Positions 8,201-8,441 of a stretch of DNA of 8,441 nucleotides are shown here, piece by piece. The notes below the pieces were generated by a model. It did not search any database. It saw only the letters and a program-made list of their open reading frames with translations, and was not told the DNA's origin. This stretch comes from an uncultured Porphyromonadaceae bacterium (GTDB lineage Bacteria; Bacteroidota; Bacteroidia; Bacteroidales; Muribaculaceae): assembly GCA_900546835.1 (NCBI GenBank), contig UREH01000103.1, positions 1 to 8,441 on the forward strand. The letters are read 5' to 3'. The number at the start of each line of letters is the position of its first letter. Within the stretch, counting starts at the first letter, position 1. Position numbers and translations under genes: made by a program.

Positions 8201-8441
8201 GAGCCTGAGCGTATGGGCCGAAAGGTCGGCCTTGCGGGCCACCTTCTCGGCGATGGCCTCGGGGTAGGTGACTACGGCACGCAACGCCTTGTCGGCGGGG
8301 TCGCCCAGGCGGTTGAGCGTCTCGATGCGCATGATCTGCGATGGAGGGTCGACCCGGCCGTATTTTATATCGCGTTTGTAGGCCGAGGGTAGCATGGCCA
8401 CGGCCTGCTCGCCTATCAGCCGAGAGAGATCCTGATAGAGA
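5222..8441 (-). CDS. mfd: Transcription-repair coupling factor Mfd (5' end outside window)
   Basis: Mfd is an ATP-driven DNA translocase that pushes stalled RNA polymerase off damaged DNA and recruits UvrA. The frame stays open to the window edge: the 13 codons before the GTG at 8401 read LYQDLSRLIGEQA, typical Mfd sequence, so the gene starts further right, probably some 50-60 residues upstream by comparison with E. coli. Numbering from that GTG: a UvrB-like region (1-230) in which R102, R118 and F122 have the same spacing as the UvrA-contacting R165, R181 and F185 of E. coli Mfd; a proline/alanine-rich linker (232-255); the RNA polymerase-interacting domain (about 378-440, with DFIVHVDHGVGRFGG); the relay helix (450-480); Walker A GDVGFGKTE (528-536); DEEQ (629-632); SATPIPRT (655-662); QLRGRVGR (798-805); the RecG-like TRG segment (about 825-875); and the C-terminal autoinhibitory domain (about 905-1059). 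All catalytic motifs are intact. It runs convergently to thiD and is unrelated to thiamine. Confidence 0.97.
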   Translation of the reverse strand, partial: LYQDLSRLIGEQAVAMLPSAYKRDIKYGRVDPPSQIMRIETLNRLGDPADKALRAVVTYPEAIAEKVARKADLSAHTLRLAAGGGINLDDTRKWLIDNGFGQVDYVYEPGHFAIRGSIIDIFGYSSELPYRVDLFGDEIESIRTFNIETQLSERKLDSISVTANVATDSDSAGESLLDFVASDTLLCVRSEQFALGRIDAVCSETFSTSSMLADEGDANALKNLVDPGRFHARWETFSKIHFSGVKAPDAEISDEPQPQNSTAAPVAKLVTARGTATLDFGCTPQGLYHKNFDLISASFTHLLEQGYRLYILSDSEKQIERLRAIFAERGDKIPFTPVLSTLHEGFVDHAVRACFFTDHQIFDRFHKYTLKGERARSGKLALSLKELQSIEPGDFIVHVDHGVGRFGGLLRTQVNGSTQEMIKLVYKNNDCIFVSIHSLHKLAKYRGKEGVEPTVNKLGSGAWNRLKEKTKSKLKDIARDLIRLYAARKEEKGFSFSPDSYLQHELEASFIYEDTPDQTTATNAVKQDMESPRPMDRLICGDVGFGKTEIAVRAAFKAATDGKQVAVLVPTTVLAYQHFNTFRSRLADFPVRVEYLSRARTGKQAKQILADLAEGKIDILIGTHRIVGKDVKFHDLGLLVIDEEQKFGVAVKEKLKHLKVNVDTLTMSATPIPRTLQFSLMGARDLSAITTPPPNRYPILTSVNTLTDDILAEALNFELSRNGQTFIINNRIEGLYQLEQMVKRVVPDARTLVAHGQLPPEQLEKAVIDFANHDYDVLLATTIVESGIDMPNVNTIIVNNAQNFGLSELHQLRGRVGRSSRKAFCYLMVPPGTPLTPVARRRLQAIESFSDLGSGIHIAMQDLDIRGAGNLLGAEQSGFIADLGYETYQKILKEAVTELRTEEFSDTLKAERPEEEEFVADCAIESDMELLLPADYVPQESERIALYRELDNIDREMDLMEFQSNLIDRFGKIPPETAELIRVPRLRRLGRQLGIEKISLKQGLMYLYFVDESNKAYYQSPMFGRLITYLQQNPLRVKIREKAGKRSFSIANVPSVETAVDILQEIHALPVS

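Noticed and set aside
7121..8392. A 423-codon open frame on the + strand, opposite mfd
   Set aside because: Its codons are exact reverse complements of the mfd codons (same register), so it stays open simply because mfd rarely uses TTA, CTA and TCA. It has no recognisable domain.
8399..8401. GTG at 8401 as the start of mfd
   Set aside because: The 13 codons further upstream stay open and read as typical Mfd sequence, so the gene continues beyond the window.

Overview
The window holds most of a thiamine-biosynthesis operon on the + strand, followed by a convergent, nearly complete mfd gene (transcription-repair coupling factor) on the - strand. The proteins read like Bacteroidales homologues: ThiH, the ThiE domain and ThiD resemble Bacteroides-type sequences as I remember them. 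The DNA is visibly GC-rich, the junctions between genes are short and AT-rich, and no Shine-Dalgarno sequence precedes most starts, as is usual in Bacteroidetes. The GC-richness points to a gut Bacteroidales outside Bacteroides itself, such as Muribaculaceae, but this assignment is inferred from memory of family sequences and is not proven. The use of ThiH, an oxygen-sensitive radical-SAM enzyme, rather than ThiO fits an anaerobe.

Layout from left to right: (1) the 3' part of a two-domain ThiE-like gene, cut by the left edge; (2) thiG, overlapping the end of that gene by 16 bp; (3) thiH; (4) thiF; (5) tenA; (6) thiD; (7) a 24-bp convergent gap; (8) mfd on the - strand, with its 5' end beyond the right edge. 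The six + strand genes are separated by at most 38 bp and are almost certainly co-transcribed. Their promoter, and any TPP riboswitch, would lie left of the window.

Together the genes build thiamine phosphate. ThiF activates the sulfur carrier ThiS (not in view). ThiH makes dehydroglycine from tyrosine. ThiG assembles the thiazole phosphate from dehydroglycine, thiocarboxylated ThiS and deoxyxylulose phosphate. TenA recovers the pyrimidine alcohol (HMP) from degraded thiamine, ThiD phosphorylates it twice, and the ThiE domain joins pyrimidine and thiazole. The de novo pyrimidine gene thiC is not in view, although some Bacteroides carry it between thiG and thiH.

I see no mobile element, CRISPR array, RNA gene, phage gene or unknown system here. 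The points worth a second look are the tandem TenI-like/ThiE fusion, a ThiF without the E. coli sulfur-transfer and zinc cysteines, and the missing thiC. No stretch of more than 40 bp lacks a gene.
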